Source: Vibrio sp. RE88
GTDB lineage: Bacteria; Pseudomonadota; Gammaproteobacteria; Enterobacterales; Vibrionaceae
Assembly (NCBI RefSeq): GCF_013113835.1
Contig: NZ_VTYQ01000002.1
Span: 124,001-188,000, forward strand
Reading direction: 5' to 3'
DNA length: 64,000 bases
Part shown: positions 16,634 through 26,821 of the stretch, one piece after another
How the letters are laid out: each line of letters begins with the position of its first letter
Numbering within the stretch: position 1 is the stretch's first letter
Notes under the pieces: generated by a model
The model's input: only the letters and a program-made list of their open reading frames with translations
Databases searched by the model: none
Told to the model about the DNA's origin: nothing
Program-made: the position numbers and the translations under genes

Positions 16634-18132
16634 AGTTCGCAGTAGTCCGTGTCTGTTAGGTTCTTACATGGGAAACGCCAAGCTCGGTTAGCGCGTTGAA
16701 GTAGATCGTCTGCTTCTTTTGGTCCCCATGTGCCACAGGCGTAACCAAATAGCGCTTGTGGGTCTTGTTTGAAATCGAGAATTGGCTGAACGTACTTCCA
16801 GCAAGCTTCTACTGCGTCAGTACGAGCAAATAGAGTAGCATCGCCATTCAAAGCATCAAGTAGTAAGCGCTCATACGCGGTTAGCATCTGAGTCTCTTCC
16901 AAATCATTGTAAGAGAAGTTCATCTTCACTTCTTTGGCTTTAAAGCCAGCGCCTGGTTCTTTTAGGCCAAAGCTCATCTGAATGCCTTCATCCGGTTGGA
17001 TACGAATGATGAGTTTGTTTTCAGGCGCGTTTTGACCAAACACTGGATGCGGCGTGTTCTTAAAGTGGATAACCACTTCTGTTACACGTGTTGGCAATCG
17101 CTTACCAGTACGCACGTAGAATGGCACACCGTTCCAACGCCAGTTGTTGATGTATGCTTTCAGGCCGATGTAGGTCTCAGTACGTGAATCGTCAGCGACG
17201 CCGTTTTCTTCACGGTAGCCCAGAAGGTGCTCGCCACGAACGTCAGACGCAGTGTATTGGCCTAGAACTAGGTCTTTACGTAGTGATTCTTCATCCAGAG
17301 GTTTCAAACACTGTAGAACTTTAACCACTTCGTCACGCATAGAATCTGCATTGATTTGCGCTGGTGGCTCCATACCAACCATTGCTAGTACTTGTAGCAG
17401 GTGGTTTTGGAACATGTCACGTACCGCACCAGAACCATCGTAATAACCGCCACGTTCTTCAACGCCGAGGAATTCAGCACCGGTGATTTCAACGTATTCG
17501 ATAAAGTTGCGGTTCCAAAGCGGTTCAAACATCGCATTTGAGAAACGCAAAACCAGTAGATTCTGTACAGTTTCTTTACCAAGGTAATGGTCGATACGGT
17601 AGATTTGGTGCTCTTGGAAATGCTCGTGAATTTCTTTATCGAGCTTTTGAGCTGACTCAAGGTCGTAGCCGAATGGTTTTTCGATGATTAGGCGTTTCCA
17701 GCCATCGTCTTCGTTACTTAGGCCATGTTCAGCAAGGCTTGCAGGAATAACGCTGTATAGGCTTGGTGGAGTAGCTAAGTAGAATAGTGTGTTACGTTGC
17801 TCGAAGTTGTACTGTTCGGACAGTTGGTCAAGACGGGTAACCAGTTTGCTGTAGTCTGCGGTATCAGAGGTATTGATCGCTTGGTAATGCAGGTGATTAA
17901 TGAATGCATCTAGCGTTGCAGGCTCAGTTTTTTCCATTTCCTGAAGTGAGTGCTTCAGTTTCTCGCGGTAAGACTCGTCGCTGTATTCTGTGCGGCTAAC
18001 ACCCAGAATGGCGAAGTTTTGTGGAAGCTGCTTACTCGCGTAAAGGTGGTATAAAGCAGGGATTAACTTACGATACGTTAAGTCACCCGAAGCACCAAAA
18101 ATAACGATGCTGCTGTTTTCTGGTATTACCAT
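16630..18132 (-). CDS. zwf: Glucose-6-phosphate 1-dehydrogenase
   Basis: Oxidises glucose 6-phosphate to the lactone with NADP+, committing carbon to the oxidative pentose phosphate pathway. The 500-residue frame starts at the second of two adjacent ATGs (18132), giving [23 protein letters not shown] with the GASGDL nucleotide motif near the N-terminus. An AAGGG ribosome site lies 7-8 bases upstream. The substrate signature RIDHYLGKE is near residue 180 and KRLP is in the C-terminal domain. A longer frame to 18174 would add unconserved residues. It is the first gene of the zwf-pgl-gnd operon. Confidence 0.97.
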   Translation of the reverse strand: MVIPENSSIVIFGASGDLTYRKLIPALYHLYASKQLPQNFAILGVSRTEYSDESYREKLKHSLQEMEKTEPATLDAFINHLHYQAINTSDTADYSKLVTRLDQLSEQYNFEQRNTLFYLATPPSLYSVIPASLAEHGLSNEDDGWKRLIIEKPFGYDLESAQKLDKEIHEHFQEHQIYRIDHYLGKETVQNLLVLRFSNAMFEPLWNRNFIEYVEITGAEFLGVEERGGYYDGSGAVRDMFQNHLLQVLAMVGMEPPAQINADSMRDEVVKVLQCLKPLDEESLRKDLVLGQYTASDVRGEHLLGYREENGVADDSRTETYIGLKAYINNWRWNGVPFYVRTGKRLPTRVTEVVIHFKNTPHPVFGQNAPENKLIIRIQPDEGIQMSFGLKEPGAGFKAKEVKMNFSYNDLEETQMLTAYERLLLDALNGDATLFARTDAVEACWKYVQPILDFKQDPQALFGYACGTWGPKEADDLLQRANRAWRFPCKNLTDTDYCEL

Positions 18133-18174
18133 CATCTTTCCCTTAGAAACGAGGTAGTTATCATGTGCCGTCAA

Positions 18175-18475
18175 TGCTGGCCTCTCGGAGAGCCAACCCT
18201 ATCAACGGGACTTCAAAATTGATAATCGGTGATGCCTATTACTTTGATAGACAAAACCTTAATCTTCTTGAGCTATAGAGATAAATCTCAATTCGGCAGC
18301 GTATTGTCTATGAGTATTTGATACACATCAACCTTTGTGAAGGCAATCGATTAAATATTGACTAGTGAAAATTACAGATCATTGATTATATGGGATTTAT
18401 TTAGAAATTGGATGAGTAGCTCTGCGTCGAGTTAAAACTCTATTTGTTTACATAATTGAAACGTTTAGCGCGGAT
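18175..18475. promoter_or_regulatory. zwf upstream region with candidate Cra site
   Basis: About 300 bases upstream of the zwf operon, after the end of the HD-GYP gene. Signals seen: TGAAACGTTTAG (18457-18468), 10 of 12 matches to the Cra/FruR consensus TGAAACGTTTCA; TTGAT-ACAC-ATCAA (18318-18331), a short inverted repeat; and a perfect minus-strand -10 hexamer (TATAAT at 18390-18385) with a poor -35. The Cra reading is tentative because the site is about 325 bases from the zwf start. Confidence 0.3.
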
Positions 18476-21352
18476 TTAGAATAAGGTTTTCAGGTGTGTT
18501 TTGACGGTGTGAATATGTTCTTCTCGCTCGACGGGAACGATCTGCTGAGGTGCTAAGAACATCTCTGCGTATTTCTGATCAATTTCGTGCTCCAAAAAGA
18601 GCAAGTAAAGCTTAGGATCGATATGGCCTGAAGTGGCCATGTGCGTCATGATGTTGAGTGATTCCTCCAGATTCTTCGCTTTCTTATAAGGTCTGTCACT
18701 GGAAGTAAGTGCTTCAAAAACATCTGCAATAGCCATAACTCTAGCTGGGATAGAGAGCTGTTCTTCACCCAATCCTCTTGGATACCCTTTTCCATCCATA
18801 CGTTCGTGATGTCCGCCCGCGATTTCCGGGATATTTTTCAAATGCTCAGGGTAGGGAAGGCGGCCAAGCATGGTAATGGTCTGAATGATATGGTCATTGA
18901 TAATAAATCGTTCTTCATCATTTAGAGTGCCGTAGCGAATCGAGAGGTTGTACAGTTCACCGCGATTGTATTTAAGGCTTCCGGGTTGCAGGATAAAATG
19001 TTCTTTCCAGACATCCTGCGGGCTCTCTCCCTGTTTCCACGGGATATGATGAGTCTGCTTATCGCTTAACAGTGGTTCCATCACTGGCAAAGCCAACGCC
19101 TCACCTGCTCGTTGTTTTTCGACCCAAGATACACCGGCTTGATCATCTAAGGTTCGTTTCCACTGCCTTTTCGCGATGTTGTTGAGCCGCTCAATGGCAG
19201 ATTCTTCCATTTGCTCACTACCGACATTACATTGAGCGATGAACTGAAATTCCTCATCCAACGTTTTGTGTGTGTCTTTCAGGGTGCGTTTTAATTCGGT
19301 CGCACTACCTCCTTGGTAAAGACCTTGCCAATAATCCACTTCGGCTTGAGTTTTGAGCAGTTCGAAGCGCATTCGAATTTCGTGGATTCTGTCGTAGATG
19401 GTTTCAAGTTTCGTTGCTTTATCAATAACATATTCTGGTGTGGTGACTTTACCGCAGTCGTGAAGCCAAGCAGCAAGGTGAAGCTCTTCCCACTGTTTTT
19501 TACTCATACCAAATTGAGGGAAGTAATTGTCATCGTCCTGAGCGACCTGAGTCAGCATTTTTGTCAGCTCAGGGACACGCTGGCAGTGGCTGCCAGTGTA
19601 GGGGGACTTGGTATCAATCGCTGAAGCGATCAGCTCAATGAATGCATTCAACATGTCTTTTTGTTGCTGCATCTGGTCGATATTCTCTTTGGCGATTTCA
19701 GCAAAGCTCAACAACTCTTTGAGGAAGGCGTGTTTATCGCTTTGTTCTTTGGTGATCGCTCGTTCGTACCCAAGCAGCAAAATACCAACTAAACGTTTTT
19801 CTCGGTTGAGCAGTGGGAAGAAATAGACGTCGGAGTTATAGAAGTACTCCTTATGTCGGTTGAGCGCGTTGTCACTTCGATTGAGGTGCATAATCTCGCC
19901 TCGACGCAAATCGGTCTCTAACCAAGCTGTCTCAGTCAGGAATTCATTCAATTCGATCTTAAATGGAATGATGGCGTGGTTCGCCGCAATTTCAAAGGCT
20001 TTCTGTTTTTCCGAGTAGGTATAAAGAACAATAGTTTCTGCTTTCGTGACGAGGTAACTTTGGTGGGTGATGGTTTTGGCAAGAACAGAGAAATCCTGAT
20101 TACTGGCCGTGTCGCGCAGCAAGCGCAGTAAATCATGTAGCGTATGTTCCATCAGTTCAATCGACTCGGTCAGGTTAGCGACCTCTTTGATGACACTTTT
20201 AGGGTAACGGGTTTTTTTGAAATCAAAGCGAGCAATATTATCGGTAAGTAACACAAGGTTTTGTAAAGGTGTCGCTAACTTATTCGCCACGACCCACACA
20301 ACAACAAAGCAAATCGCAAGCATTGCCATCGCGACGGTGATCTGTCGGTCGCGCATCGAAAGTAAATTCGCTAATAGATCATCTTGAGGTGTTGCCTCTG
20401 CGAGAAGAAGGCGTACGTGTTCGTTGAGCACTACAGGGGTTAATGTCACTGCCCAGCTTTTACCGTCATTTACAACGGGTTCATAAAGTGTCTGACTGCT
20501 ATGACGATGGAGTATGGGGGTAAAGAGGCTGCTCTCAAGCTTTTGTTGAATTTGGTCGTTATCGAGAGCCAGATCGATGCCTGTCTGATGCTGTGCCAAC
20601 ACTCGAAATTGATTGTCAAAGAGCATCAGCTTGGTATTGTCAGAAAAGCCAATCTCACCAATTTGTTTGGATAAGGAAGACAATGTGAAATCGGCTGCCA
20701 CCACTTTTCCACCATCTGCTGAGCGGCGAGACAAGGTCACGCCGTTGGTTTTCAGAAAATAAAAAAAGTAAGGCTCAGTGAGGCGAATATCCCCGTCAGG
20801 ATCGGCGTTGGTAAACCAGGGCCTGACTCTAGGATCGAATTCGTTGTCATTGGTTTTCTTGTATCCGATACGTTTGTGGTTGCCATCCAAATAATGGAAC
20901 TCATTTGAACCATCGACCTTGGTGAAGTTGATCATCATGCTGGCTTTTGGTGGAGCCCCAAATCGTTCTCGAGATTTGTTGTCGCGCAGCGGGCGAAGCA
21001 TCGTAAATTCACCGTGTTCATTTGCATAGAACAAGGCGACTAGCCCCTGGTTTCTTTGAAAAATTAACTCCAATGAAGAGAGAAATCGTTTCGCTTTGAG
21101 CGGTGCCGTACGTTCATCGATAACGGCGCTCAGCGCCATAAAATCGAGAGTGGTGAGGATTGGACCGGCACGTACCCTGAACGTCGACTCAAGCTTTCGA
21201 CTGTTCTCACTGCTCAATTCTTTAGCACTGCCAGTCAGCAATTCCTGAGAGTGACGATAGCTAATCGCAATGAGCACAGTACCGACCAAGGTAGTCAGTA
21301 CCAAAAACAAGCTCGTTATATGGATACTCAGCGAATAGCGACGTTTCTTCAT
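18476..21352 (-). CDS. Membrane sensor with Cache, HAMP, GAF and split HD-GYP domains
   Basis: 958-residue protein. A transmembrane segment (about 9-30) precedes a large periplasmic sensor of dCache type (DPRVRPWFTNA, LTEPYFFYF). A second transmembrane helix lies near 335-357 (ITVAMAMLAICFVVVWVVA), followed by HAMP, a GAF-like domain (YFYNSDVYFFPLLNREKRLVGILLLGYE) and a C-terminal HD phosphohydrolase. HDCGK starts the HD half, and GGHHERMDGKGYPRGL with ADVFEALTSSDRPYKK forms the GYP half. Roughly 200 residues lie between them, far more than in a compact HD-GYP domain. The predicted role is cyclic-di-GMP (or related) hydrolysis under an extracytoplasmic signal. It is monocistronic. Confidence 0.88.
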   Translation of the reverse strand: MKKRRYSLSIHITSLFLVLTTLVGTVLIAISYRHSQELLTGSAKELSSENSRKLESTFRVRAGPILTTLDFMALSAVIDERTAPLKAKRFLSSLELIFQRNQGLVALFYANEHGEFTMLRPLRDNKSRERFGAPPKASMMINFTKVDGSNEFHYLDGNHKRIGYKKTNDNEFDPRVRPWFTNADPDGDIRLTEPYFFYFLKTNGVTLSRRSADGGKVVAADFTLSSLSKQIGEIGFSDNTKLMLFDNQFRVLAQHQTGIDLALDNDQIQQKLESSLFTPILHRHSSQTLYEPVVNDGKSWAVTLTPVVLNEHVRLLLAEATPQDDLLANLLSMRDRQITVAMAMLAICFVVVWVVANKLATPLQNLVLLTDNIARFDFKKTRYPKSVIKEVANLTESIELMEHTLHDLLRLLRDTASNQDFSVLAKTITHQSYLVTKAETIVLYTYSEKQKAFEIAANHAIIPFKIELNEFLTETAWLETDLRRGEIMHLNRSDNALNRHKEYFYNSDVYFFPLLNREKRLVGILLLGYERAITKEQSDKHAFLKELLSFAEIAKENIDQMQQQKDMLNAFIELIASAIDTKSPYTGSHCQRVPELTKMLTQVAQDDDNYFPQFGMSKKQWEELHLAAWLHDCGKVTTPEYVIDKATKLETIYDRIHEIRMRFELLKTQAEVDYWQGLYQGGSATELKRTLKDTHKTLDEEFQFIAQCNVGSEQMEESAIERLNNIAKRQWKRTLDDQAGVSWVEKQRAGEALALPVMEPLLSDKQTHHIPWKQGESPQDVWKEHFILQPGSLKYNRGELYNLSIRYGTLNDEERFIINDHIIQTITMLGRLPYPEHLKNIPEIAGGHHERMDGKGYPRGLGEEQLSIPARVMAIADVFEALTSSDRPYKKAKNLEESLNIMTHMATSGHIDPKLYLLFLEHEIDQKYAEMFLAPQQIVPVEREEHIHTVKTHLKTLF

Positions 21353-21518
21353 ATCTTGCCCATTAATAAATCACTTAATAAGTATTGGTCAATATGCGAA
21401 TCATGCAAAAGTTGTCGTTAAGCTTAGGTAGGTTAGAGCGCTAGTTTTCTGATTTACAACGTAATATGACGTTGAATCAACTATAACTAAGAGAGGTTTA
21501 GAAAAGGAAAACGACAAG

Positions 21519-21968
21519 ATGTTAATGCTAAATTATCAGATTGAGGTGGCGGCAACGCCAGAAACTATCTGGAAAGTGCTCACAGAAGCTGAATTGTATT
21601 CACAATGGGCGAGAGTGTTTTCGCCTCAATCCCAGTTTGAAGGCGAATGGCTAGAGGGAAGCAATGTATCCTTCTTTGATCCAGAGCTAGGAGGTACGCG
21701 TGCTATTGTCGACCGCATCGAAAAGCACAAAGTGATTGAATATCATCATATTGCCATCTTCAATCCGGATCATATACAAGACATAGACAGTGATTCTGCC
21801 AAGAAGTGGATTGGCAGTAAGGAAAGTTACCAGATCACACCGTTGGAAAATTCGGTGTTACTGAAAGTGACGATAGAAACTCATCCCGACTTCGTCAGCA
21901 TGTTCAACAGTGGGTGGGAGAAGGCGTTGCCACTAATCAAAGTAATATGTGAGCAACAAGGGAGCTAG
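21519..21968 (+). CDS. SRPBCC (AHSA1-like) family protein
   Basis: 149-residue protein with the START/Bet v 1-like helix-grip fold. The N-terminus IEVAATPETIWKVLTEAELYSQW is the standard SRPBCC opening, and the C-terminal helix is FVSMFNSGWEKALPLIKVICEQQ. Members bind hydrophobic ligands or act as cyclases and co-chaperones; no specific ligand can be assigned. AAAGGAAAA lies upstream of the ATG at 21519. It is 49 bases upstream of the PHP phosphatase gene, and the two may be co-transcribed. Confidence 0.82.
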   Translation: MLMLNYQIEVAATPETIWKVLTEAELYSQWARVFSPQSQFEGEWLEGSNVSFFDPELGGTRAIVDRIEKHKVIEYHHIAIFNPDHIQDIDSDSAKKWIGSKESYQITPLENSVLLKVTIETHPDFVSMFNSGWEKALPLIKVICEQQGS

Positions 21969-22017
21969 GCTGGTAAAATGCTGACCAGACTTTGGGAGAT
22001 TTAGGTAGCTGACGTTT

Positions 22018-22761
22018 ATGAAGCTTGTTGTTGACACTCACACCCACACTTATGCTAGTGGTCATGCTTATAGCACACTCATTGAAAATGCTAGGCTGGC
22101 AAAAGAGCATGGTCTGGAGATATTTTGCACTACTGACCATGCGGAATCGATGCCGGGAGCGCCGCACTACTGGTTTTTTTCTAATCAGCGCGTCCTACCT
22201 CGATTTATAGAGGGTGTTGCTGTCATTCGGGGTGTAGAGTCCAATATTCTAAACACTCGGGGTGAAGTGGATATCCATCCTTCAACAGATAAGAATCTAG
22301 ATTGGGCGATTGCCAGCTTTCACGAACCTGTGTTCCGCCCTTCAAATAAACAGGAGCACACTGAAGCACTCATCAATACTATTCGCGGCGGTCGAGTTGA
22401 TGCTCTGGGGCATTTAGGGAATCCGAACTTCGACTTTGATTTTGAATCGGTTCTTGCGTGCGCCAAAGAGCATAACGTCGCAATCGAAATTAACAACACC
22501 ACACTAAAAGGCAACAGCAGGGTGGGGAGTGTTGAACGCTGCCACGAAATCGCTCAGATTGGTAAAGAAGTGGGAGTGTACTTTACCACGGGCAGTGATG
22601 CGCATTTCTGCCAGGATGTCGGTAATCTCAGTTTGGTGTCTGAGTTGATGGATAATGTCGGCATCGACAGTTCGCAGGTTATCACGTATTCTGCTCGCCA
22701 ATTCCTCGATTTCCTCGAACTACGTGGTCGAGCGCCTATCGAGGACTACGTCAATTTATAA
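22018..22761 (+). CDS. PHP-domain phosphatase YcdX
   Basis: 247-residue protein of the polymerase and histidinol phosphatase (PHP) family, matching E. coli YcdX in length and order. Metal-binding motifs are [15 protein letters not shown] at the N-terminus, [31 protein letters not shown] and the C-terminal GSDAHF, giving the three-metal (usually zinc) cluster. In E. coli YcdX is a phosphatase linked to swarming; the physiological substrate is not established. It lies between the SRPBCC and cytochrome b562 genes on the same strand. Confidence 0.93.
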   Translation: MKLVVDTHTHTYASGHAYSTLIENARLAKEHGLEIFCTTDHAESMPGAPHYWFFSNQRVLPRFIEGVAVIRGVESNILNTRGEVDIHPSTDKNLDWAIASFHEPVFRPSNKQEHTEALINTIRGGRVDALGHLGNPNFDFDFESVLACAKEHNVAIEINNTTLKGNSRVGSVERCHEIAQIGKEVGVYFTTGSDAHFCQDVGNLSLVSELMDNVGIDSSQVITYSARQFLDFLELRGRAPIEDYVNL

Positions 22762-22840
22762 GTTGATACAATTTTCATCTCAAGTGTGCTGACTGAATTC
22801 AGTACACTTTCCCCTCCTATTCCAAGATAAGAACAATACA

Positions 22841-23224
22841 ATGAGAAAGTTAATTCCAGCTCTTGCACTGATGGTATCAGCACAGGTTTTTGCGTCAGAT
22901 TTCGACCTGAAAGCAACAATGAAGCAAATGAAAGTTGAATTTAAACACGCTGCTGAAGCAACTGAAATTACCGATATGAAGACAGCGGTGACTAACCTGT
23001 CTGAACTGGTAGAGCAGTCAAAGCGTGGCGACTACCCACCAGAAAAGTTTGATATCTACTTTGAAGGTTTCAATAAGCTATCGGGTGCGTTGGATAAAGT
23101 AGAAGCGCAATTGGACGCTGGCGATATGGCGTCGGCAAAAGAGTCTTTGCGTCAGGTCGATGAGCTTCGCATTGAATATCACGACAAACGTAACCCAAGT
23201 ATCTGGAGCAAGCTATTCGGCTAA
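22841..23224 (+). CDS. cybC: Periplasmic cytochrome b562
   Basis: 127-residue precursor: an 18-residue Sec signal peptide (MRKLIPALALMVSAQVFA) and a four-helix bundle. Cytochrome b562 binds non-covalent heme through a Met in the first helix and a His near the C-terminus. Candidates here are a Met of ATMKQMKVEF and the His of IEYHDKRNP. It is a soluble periplasmic electron carrier of uncertain partner. The stop codon overlaps the convergent uhpC stop by a few bases. Confidence 0.88.
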   Translation: MRKLIPALALMVSAQVFASDFDLKATMKQMKVEFKHAAEATEITDMKTAVTNLSELVEQSKRGDYPPEKFDIYFEGFNKLSGALDKVEAQLDAGDMASAKESLRQVDELRIEYHDKRNPSIWSKLFG

Positions 23225-24540
23225 CTTGATGTGTGATTTGGACTGTTGCTGAATTGAGCTTGCAAGAAAGGCAGGAGTAACAGTCCAATAACTGCCGAGC
23301 AGATTGAAATTGTGACGAAAAACCCAGTCCAGTGGAAATGCTCCATGATGATAGCCAGCGGATAGCCAGCTAGCGCCGCTCCCATATAAGCAAATAGCCC
23401 GACAAAGCCCGTCGCAGCCCCCGCTGAATCTTTGTGCGAACACTCCGCAGCGGCCATACCGATTAGCATTTGTGGTCCAAATACAAAGAATCCAATGGCA
23501 AAAAATCCAGCGGCCTGAAAAGCAAAATTCGTCACTGGCATTAGCCACAAAGCGGCCACTGACAAGAAGACTCCCATCGCAAAAATCAGGTTCATTGGGC
23601 CACGATTACCACCAAATAATTTGTCTGAGCCCCAACCCGCAACCAGAGAGCCGATAAAGCCACCGATTTCAAACAAGGATAAAGCGGCATTTGCGTTGAT
23701 CAAGTCGAAACCGTGCTGCTCGGTAAGGTATAGGTTGCCCCAATCATTGACCGCTGTTCGAACGATGTACACCAGCACGTAGCTAAACGCCAGCAACCAA
23801 ATGTATTTATTGTTCAGGACATAGGTGCGCAGAATTTGGTGAGGTTTCAAACCAAGGCCGTCGTTTTCTTGTGCCAGTTCAAGCTTGTCGTCTTTCCATC
23901 GGCCAATGGTGGGTAACCCCATGGTGATCGGTTTATCTCTCAGCCTCCAACAGAGGAACAGCCCGATGATGACACCAATAATCCCTGGAATAACAAAGCC
24001 TTCCCGCCAGCTGTAATGCAGTACCATGTAACCGACGACAAGAGGGATTAAGGCTCCTCCAACGTTGTGGGCGGTATTCCAGATAGCCCAGAAGAAACCG
24101 CGTTCAGAGCGTGAATACCATGTCGTCAGCAGTTTTGAACAGGAAGGCCAACCCCAGCCCTGAAACCAGGCATTGAGTACCCAAAGCGCGAACAGCGCGT
24201 AGAGTGAGCTGGATAAGCCAAACAGAATGTTAATGATGCCTGTTGCAATTAGTCCAAGCCCCATGAAATAGCGAGGATTAGAACGATCTGAAACGATGCC
24301 GGAAATAAACTTAGACAAGCCGTAGGTCAGATAAAAGAACGTGCCCATCAAACCTATGTCACTTTTGTCTAAACCTAAGTCTGCGATCAAAGCAGGTGTC
24401 GCATAGTTAAATGTCTTGCGGGTGAAGTAAAAGCCAGCATAGCCGAGATACATACCGACCATGATATGCAGCCGCCAGTATTGGTAAGTCGACTTCACCT
24501 CGTGGGTGGTGTGATTAGGCTGAGCGATAGAATCGGACAT
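23221..24540 (-). CDS. uhpC: Hexose-phosphate sensor/transporter homologue UhpC
   Basis: 439-residue, 12-helix MFS protein of the organophosphate:phosphate antiporter family. The N-terminus YLGYAGFYFTRKTFNYATPAL and GWGWPSCSKLLTTWYSRSERGFFWAIWNTAHNVGGALIPLV are characteristic. In E. coli UhpC is the receptor for external glucose 6-phosphate and acts with the kinase UhpB rather than as the main transporter. Assignment to UhpC rather than UhpT rests on position: it follows uhpB by 10 bases in the uhpA-uhpB-uhpC order, with a second paralogue (uhpT) upstream. Confidence 0.92.
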   Translation of the reverse strand: MSDSIAQPNHTTHEVKSTYQYWRLHIMVGMYLGYAGFYFTRKTFNYATPALIADLGLDKSDIGLMGTFFYLTYGLSKFISGIVSDRSNPRYFMGLGLIATGIINILFGLSSSLYALFALWVLNAWFQGWGWPSCSKLLTTWYSRSERGFFWAIWNTAHNVGGALIPLVVGYMVLHYSWREGFVIPGIIGVIIGLFLCWRLRDKPITMGLPTIGRWKDDKLELAQENDGLGLKPHQILRTYVLNNKYIWLLAFSYVLVYIVRTAVNDWGNLYLTEQHGFDLINANAALSLFEIGGFIGSLVAGWGSDKLFGGNRGPMNLIFAMGVFLSVAALWLMPVTNFAFQAAGFFAIGFFVFGPQMLIGMAAAECSHKDSAGAATGFVGLFAYMGAALAGYPLAIIMEHFHWTGFFVTISICSAVIGLLLLPFLQAQFSNSPNHTSS

Positions 24541-24550
24541 AAACTACACC

Positions 24551-26062
24551 TCAAATTCCCGGCAGTTCGACATGAATAGCCGTACCGTGTTGCTCTGACT
24601 CATACTGACTATAGCTGCGAATATTAAATCGCCCGCCGAGTGCCTGCACTCGCTCTTGCATGCCTATTAAACCAAAGCCTTTTTGGCTGTCCTGCAGTTT
24701 GAATCCTATGCCGTTGTCTTGAATCTTGAGTTCGACTTCGTCTCTCAGTTTGATATCAATCTCTAAACGGCTCGCCTGAGCGTACTTCTGTGCATTGTTA
24801 AGAGCTTCCTGACATATCCGATACAAGGTCGCACTGGTCGCATCGCTTAACGTAGATACATGCCCGCCTTGCAGTTTGAATGAGACGTTAACGCCTTGCT
24901 GCTCAAACTCCATTTCACGAACCAACTGCTGCAGAGCTTCGACCAGATCAAGGTCATCCAGTGCTTTGGGCCTGAGTCTAGTTAACAGCCCTTTGGTGGT
25001 GTCATACACATTCAGTGACAGGGATTCGATGGTGGTGGCGCAATTGGCGCTCATCTCCGGGTTTTCGACGCGCTTAATGATGCTGGCTTGGGTACGAATA
25101 GCAGTAATATTCTGGCCAATTTCGTCGTGCAGTTCACGTGCGACTTCCTGACGCACTGATTCCTCAGCCTTCACCAGTTGGCGTGACAAGTTTTGGTTGC
25201 GGCTTAACTCGTGGCGCAATTTTTGGTTCAAATCTCGTTGGCGCTGGACTGCCATGCCAAGCAATATCCCAGTTAAGGTCTGCGCCGTAATCGACAATAG
25301 AAGGTCGGTGACTTCAATTTGTGACACGCCACTGCGTGCTGCAATTAAGGCGATGCTATTAAGCAGTGTGCCAAGCATGGCACCTTGCCAGCCGTAGCGA
25401 AAAGCGAGCAGGATGATAGGAATAGCAAGGCAGAAGGGGGCAAAACGACGCAGTTCATCGGGAAGCCCAATTTGCAGCGCGATGCTGACAGAAAAAACGA
25501 TGACGAACAGAATAATCGGTTTGACGTTGAACTGAATCGGCTGGCTGATCAAATTGGACGTCAATGGCAGCCAAGTGCTTTGAAACAGGTAGTTCCAGAC
25601 TAGATAACAGGTCGGAACCAGCATGAGCCCACCAGTGACGCTAACCAGCCAAACCAAGCTAGGTGACTCAACGTGACTACTTACAGCAGCAACATTGATC
25701 AGCGACGACACAATAATCACAGCAGCCTGAACCAATAATCGCTGAGATTGCACCCCGTAGTTAAATCGCACCGCCATAGCAGTAACTGGCATACTGGCGG
25801 CACTGGCTGCTAAAACGGTAAGCCATTGAGGTTGGTCTAATAATAGCGCTAGAGAGATCGTCAGCAGCCATTCGGCCGCATAAATTGCAGGCCAATGTTT
25901 CTTGGCTGTGTGCAGGGTAACCCCCAGTCGCAAAGCGAAGGGGAAAAAGAGAATAGCCAACTCAGCGTCATTAACGAAATAATAAGAAATGACCCATAAG
26001 CAAAACCAGCTGCACAGGGTAATGAACCAAGCACAGACAGAAGTGATCAGGTAGTTGCGCAT
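24551..26062 (-). CDS. uhpB: Sensor histidine kinase UhpB
   Basis: 503-residue membrane kinase. The first 280 residues hold about eight hydrophobic segments of the MASE1-like UhpB type. The cytoplasmic part contains the HisKA_3 phosphoacceptor (VARELHDEIGQNITAIRTQ) and a HATPase domain with NNAQKYAQASRLEI, DNGIGFKL and GFGLIGMQERVQALGG. With UhpC it senses external hexose phosphate and phosphorylates UhpA. Its ATG shares the A of the uhpA TGA (TGATG), showing translational coupling. Confidence 0.95.
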   Translation of the reverse strand: MRNYLITSVCAWFITLCSWFCLWVISYYFVNDAELAILFFPFALRLGVTLHTAKKHWPAIYAAEWLLTISLALLLDQPQWLTVLAASAASMPVTAMAVRFNYGVQSQRLLVQAAVIIVSSLINVAAVSSHVESPSLVWLVSVTGGLMLVPTCYLVWNYLFQSTWLPLTSNLISQPIQFNVKPIILFVIVFSVSIALQIGLPDELRRFAPFCLAIPIILLAFRYGWQGAMLGTLLNSIALIAARSGVSQIEVTDLLLSITAQTLTGILLGMAVQRQRDLNQKLRHELSRNQNLSRQLVKAEESVRQEVARELHDEIGQNITAIRTQASIIKRVENPEMSANCATTIESLSLNVYDTTKGLLTRLRPKALDDLDLVEALQQLVREMEFEQQGVNVSFKLQGGHVSTLSDATSATLYRICQEALNNAQKYAQASRLEIDIKLRDEVELKIQDNGIGFKLQDSQKGFGLIGMQERVQALGGRFNIRSYSQYESEQHGTAIHVELPGI

Positions 26063-26673
26063 CAGAGCGGGATTTCCTGACTGAACAGCTTAGCCAACTC
26101 AACGTTGTTTTTGACTGCGAGTTTGTCCATGGCATTGGCGCGATGGACGTGAACCGTCTTATGGCTCAAACCGAGCTGGCTGGCCACTAACTTGACATCC
26201 ATGCCGGCCGCAAGCAGTTCACAGACTTGTTTCTCACGCTTAGTTAGCTGACTTAATGAAGCGGTCACTTTTTTAGGAGAGGCTAACTTCAAGGCGATTT
26301 CTGGGGTTAAGTAGCAGCCTCCAGTGGACGCGGTTCGTACCGCTTGAACCAGCTCTTCGGGGCTACATCGTTTAGTCAAATATCCAAGAGCCCCAGCTTC
26401 AAGCGCTTTTTCTACCATCGCGGGAGAGTCATGGACACTCAGCATAACGCAGGCGATGCCGGAGGGTAGCGACTCAAGTAGAGTGAGGCCACTTTCATCG
26501 GGCATCGATATATCGGTAATGCACACATTGGCGCCGCTACCGGGCAAGCCTTGTTTTGCATCGGACACAGAGTTGAATTCACCAACAACGTTAATGTCAC
26601 TTTCCAAGCTTAGAAGCTGGGCGAAACCGGATCGGACGATGACGTGATCATCAACGAGAGCAACATTAATCAT
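26062..26673 (-). CDS. uhpA: Response regulator UhpA
   Basis: 203-residue NarL/FixJ-type regulator. The receiver domain has the acidic pair in [14 protein letters not shown], the phosphoacceptor Asp in [13 protein letters not shown] and the Lys in [11 protein letters not shown]. The LuxR-type HTH ([43 protein letters not shown]) is C-terminal. The ATG at 26673 (MINVALVDD) is preferred over an upstream TTG because it gives the family N-terminus. UhpA phosphorylated by UhpB activates uhpT. The order uhpA-uhpB-uhpC is that of E. coli, but uhpT lies upstream of uhpA on the same strand here instead of at the end. Confidence 0.95.
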   Translation of the reverse strand: MINVALVDDHVIVRSGFAQLLSLESDINVVGEFNSVSDAKQGLPGSGANVCITDISMPDESGLTLLESLPSGIACVMLSVHDSPAMVEKALEAGALGYLTKRCSPEELVQAVRTASTGGCYLTPEIALKLASPKKVTASLSQLTKREKQVCELLAAGMDVKLVASQLGLSHKTVHVHRANAMDKLAVKNNVELAKLFSQEIPL

Positions 26674-26750
26674 GGCAATTATCCAAAGCAAGGCAGAGTG
26701 CGGGGTAAGTTACCGTTAAGTTTACCAATAGGCAAATAGCGTTTGGAACT

Positions 26751-26810
26751 AAAAAAAGCGCTATCTATATCTCTCTGATTCAGGCAGAACAGCGAGTATT
26801 AGATAGCGCT
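26751..26810 (-). terminator. Terminator after uhpT
   Basis: On the minus strand AGCGCTATCTA pairs with TAGATAGCGCT across a 32-nt loop and is followed by seven T residues. It separates uhpT from uhpA-uhpB-uhpC, so the transporter can be induced on its own. Confidence 0.8.
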
Positions 26811-26821
26811 AACTGGGGGTA

